From AAA164-E04 sp014239995 (lineage in GTDB: Bacteria; Verrucomicrobiota; Verrucomicrobiia; Limisphaerales; AAA164-E04), in contig JAQWLM010000099.1 in NCBI GenBank assembly GCA_029247315.1, positions 1-64,000 on the forward strand: DNA of 64,000 nucleotides, read 5' to 3'. Shown in pieces: positions 62,442 through 64,000 of this stretch (position 1 is the first letter of the stretch; every line of letters starts with the position of its first letter). Under the pieces are notes generated by a model, which worked only from the letters and a program-made list of their open reading frames with translations, did no database searches and was not told the DNA's origin. The translations under genes were made by a program, and so were the position numbers.

Positions 62442-64000
62442 ATGATCATGTTTAATTTGAATCACTCGCTTCGACTGTCGCTTTTAACCTGCCTCATCCT
62501 GATACCAAGTCTGACCGGATGCCAAAGTCGGAGTCATCCAAGTCCCAAGCACCTAAGTGGTCCAGTCGTGGTGCGAGAGGTTGTCACTACGAATAAGACT
62601 CCGGATCCGGCTTACTTACCTCCAGCCGGGGAGAAAGCCTCCCTAATCGTTCAATTGCCTGATCGCGCCAAGCTCAGTCCTGCGGCAACGGAGGTGGTCA
62701 AATTACATGAATCCATGGTGGGGGAAGAAGTTGTCATATCCTTTGTTGAATCGACCGTCTACCCTTTCAGGTTGAGCGCCGATCAAATTGTGTATCTTCA
62801 GGATATCGGTTTGAGTGAAGACATTCTTCAAGCGATGATCAAGCGCGATACGGTCCTAGCCTCCGGATCCCATGTCGCTTCAACTGGACTTGATCTCCCA
62901 GTTGCCGCCCCTTCATCCCAGGCCGATGTCTCCGGGAATGACGTTTTATCGACACCAGCAGTGGGTGAAGCCCCAGACACCAGGATACCCGTTGCTGCAG
63001 TGACCGAACCGGTGTATGCCGGGCAGAGTTCTTCATCCTCAGTGGAACCTCCACCCATGGTGACTTCCCGGGAGACCCGTGTGATCACACGGGAATATTT
63101 TCATGAGCAGCTGGCTCCTTACGGAACATGGGTCCACCTCAGTGGCCATGGATGGTGTTGGCGCCCGACCGTTGGAGTGACTAACACACATTGGCGTCCC
63201 TACACGGACAACGGACGCTGGGTATACAGCGATCACGGATGGTATTGGCACTCTTACTACACGTGGGGATGGGCTCCGTTTCACTATGGTCGATGGACTC
63301 GGCGTTCTGATTACGGTTGGGTCTGGGTGCCGGATACCGTTTGGGGGCCGTCATGGGTGACCTGGCGTTACTCGGACGCCTATTGTGGCTGGGCTCCTCT
63401 GCCTCCGGCTGCCCATTACCGTACTGGCTTTGGCCTGACGTATCGCGGCTCTCGCGTGTCCGTTGGATTTGGATTTGGATTGATGCATGACCACTACGCC
63501 TTCGTGCCGCGGCACTACTTCACCCATCACCACGTGGGGCGACATAGAATGCATCGAGATAAAAAAAGGGAAGTGTACAACCAGACCACCATTATCAATA
63601 ATTACAACACTGAGAACAATCATGTCGTTATCAACAATGGGATCACCCCTAAAAGAATAGCGGCGGGCAATACGCAGGAGATTCAGCGTGTGCCCCTCAA
63701 GGAGGTGGAGGACGCTGAAAGCGTTCGATTGGTTGGCAATGGGCGTCGATCCTTGAATGTCTTACCCGTCTACCGGCCAAAATTACCCACACAATCCACA
63801 AGGGTCTCTCAAAAAATCCTGCATCAACAAAACGGACGCTCTTCGGCCCACCGACCCGGCAGATCTTCACCCGGTAATCCAACCAATGGGCAGACTTCAT
63901 CGACCGGCATGGCTTTGTCCGGGACCCATTCTCGACCACCTAATACCCTTTCACGTTCAAAGGTTGGAACACGATCCGGTGAAGCGAATCTCAGGAGATC
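62442..64000 (+). CDS. Trp/Tyr-rich exported lipoprotein (DUF6600-like), 3' end outside window
   Basis: The frame runs open to the window edge (at least 519 codons), so the gene is partial at its 3' end. A lipoprotein signal ends in 'SLTGC' (Cys27 from ATG 62442, Cys25 from ATG 62448). A proline/serine-rich linker follows, then around residues 215-330 repeated YxWxxW-type units ('GRWVYSDHGWYWHSYY', 'TWGWAPFHYGRWTR', 'YGWVWVPDTVWGPSWVTWR'), and then a His/Asn-rich stretch. The W-rich unit matches the YXWXXW/DUF6600 proteins frequent in PVC and proteobacterial genomes. The protein is probably outer-membrane-anchored; function unknown. Confidence 0.75.
   Translation, partial: MIMFNLNHSLRLSLLTCLILIPSLTGCQSRSHPSPKHLSGPVVVREVVTTNKTPDPAYLPPAGEKASLIVQLPDRAKLSPAATEVVKLHESMVGEEVVISFVESTVYPFRLSADQIVYLQDIGLSEDILQAMIKRDTVLASGSHVASTGLDLPVAAPSSQADVSGNDVLSTPAVGEAPDTRIPVAAVTEPVYAGQSSSSSVEPPPMVTSRETRVITREYFHEQLAPYGTWVHLSGHGWCWRPTVGVTNTHWRPYTDNGRWVYSDHGWYWHSYYTWGWAPFHYGRWTRRSDYGWVWVPDTVWGPSWVTWRYSDAYCGWAPLPPAAHYRTGFGLTYRGSRVSVGFGFGLMHDHYAFVPRHYFTHHHVGRHRMHRDKKREVYNQTTIINNYNTENNHVVINNGITPKRIAAGNTQEIQRVPLKEVEDAESVRLVGNGRRSLNVLPVYRPKLPTQSTRVSQKILHQQNGRSSAHRPGRSSPGNPTNGQTSSTGMALSGTHSRPPNTLSRSKVGTRSGEANLRR

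Noticed and set aside
1..64000. CRISPR arrays, insertion sequences, prophage or integrative elements
   Set aside because: No regularly spaced direct repeats, transposase motifs or phage structural genes were seen. The only recombinase is a Xer-type housekeeping enzyme next to lpxB.

Overview
The window looks like chromosomal DNA of a Gram-negative PVC-superphylum bacterium, most likely a Verrucomicrobiota member. The case rests on lipid A genes (lpxD, lpxB, an LptF/LptG permease), lysine synthesis by the DapL route (dapL plus dapB), three H-X9-DG-type prepilin-like proteins, formylglycine sulfatases, a Tat-exported FAD oxidoreductase, and giant exported Ig-like and beta-strand-repeat proteins that end in a short 'W...FYR/FFR' module. 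Shine-Dalgarno sequences are rare. This placement is inference; there is no rRNA in the window.

Layout. 1-7.5 kb: a tRNA-Ala(GGC) with a clear promoter, then a minus-strand run of an exported beta-propeller protein, a FAD oxidoreductase and a membrane-anchored DUF2271-like protein. 7.5-24 kb: secretome and surface genes, namely two sulfatases, two prepilin-like proteins (one with a small conserved partner), a histidine kinase, an AI-2E-family permease, a large zinc metalloprotease, and an Ig/propeller protein - sulfatase - HELAH metallopeptidase operon. 24-36 kb: housekeeping and metabolism, with a beta-helix transferase, a DinG-type helicase, an MFS transporter, an exported metallophosphoesterase-LamG protein, dapL, two further aminotransferases and an alpha/beta hydrolase. 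36-45 kb: a dense core with a CBM48 miniprotein, the tadA-nudix-nusG-like group, wbuC-like, lpxD and panD, a Gfo/Idh/MocA oxidoreductase, trpA-manC and dapB-folK. 45-57.7 kb: a sugar dehydrogenase, a third prepilin-like gene, yqgE - repeat adhesin - cysE, a small lipoprotein plus FmdB-type protein, a glycan cluster (GT4, methyltransferase, GT9) and the xdhC-mocA pair. 57.6-64 kb: LptF/LptG permease, XerC/D recombinase, lpxB, an EcsC-family protein and a Trp/Tyr-rich lipoprotein running off the right edge.

How the genes fit together: envelope building is the main theme (lpxD, lpxB, LptF/G, manC, GT4/GT9, WbuC-like cupin, NusG paralogue), next to extracellular polymer degradation (sulfatases, proteases, sugar dehydrogenase). 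Lysine/peptidoglycan (dapL, dapB), pantothenate (panD), folate (folK), tryptophan (trpA) and cysteine (cysE) genes are scattered singly, as is common in this phylum.

The most striking sequence-level observation is that panD reads as a canonical aspartate decarboxylase only if a one-base frameshift near 40410 is assumed. The start codon, Shine-Dalgarno and catalytic lysine lie in one frame and the rest of the enzyme in another. I found no CRISPR array, insertion sequence, prophage or rRNA operon, and no clearly novel multi-gene system.
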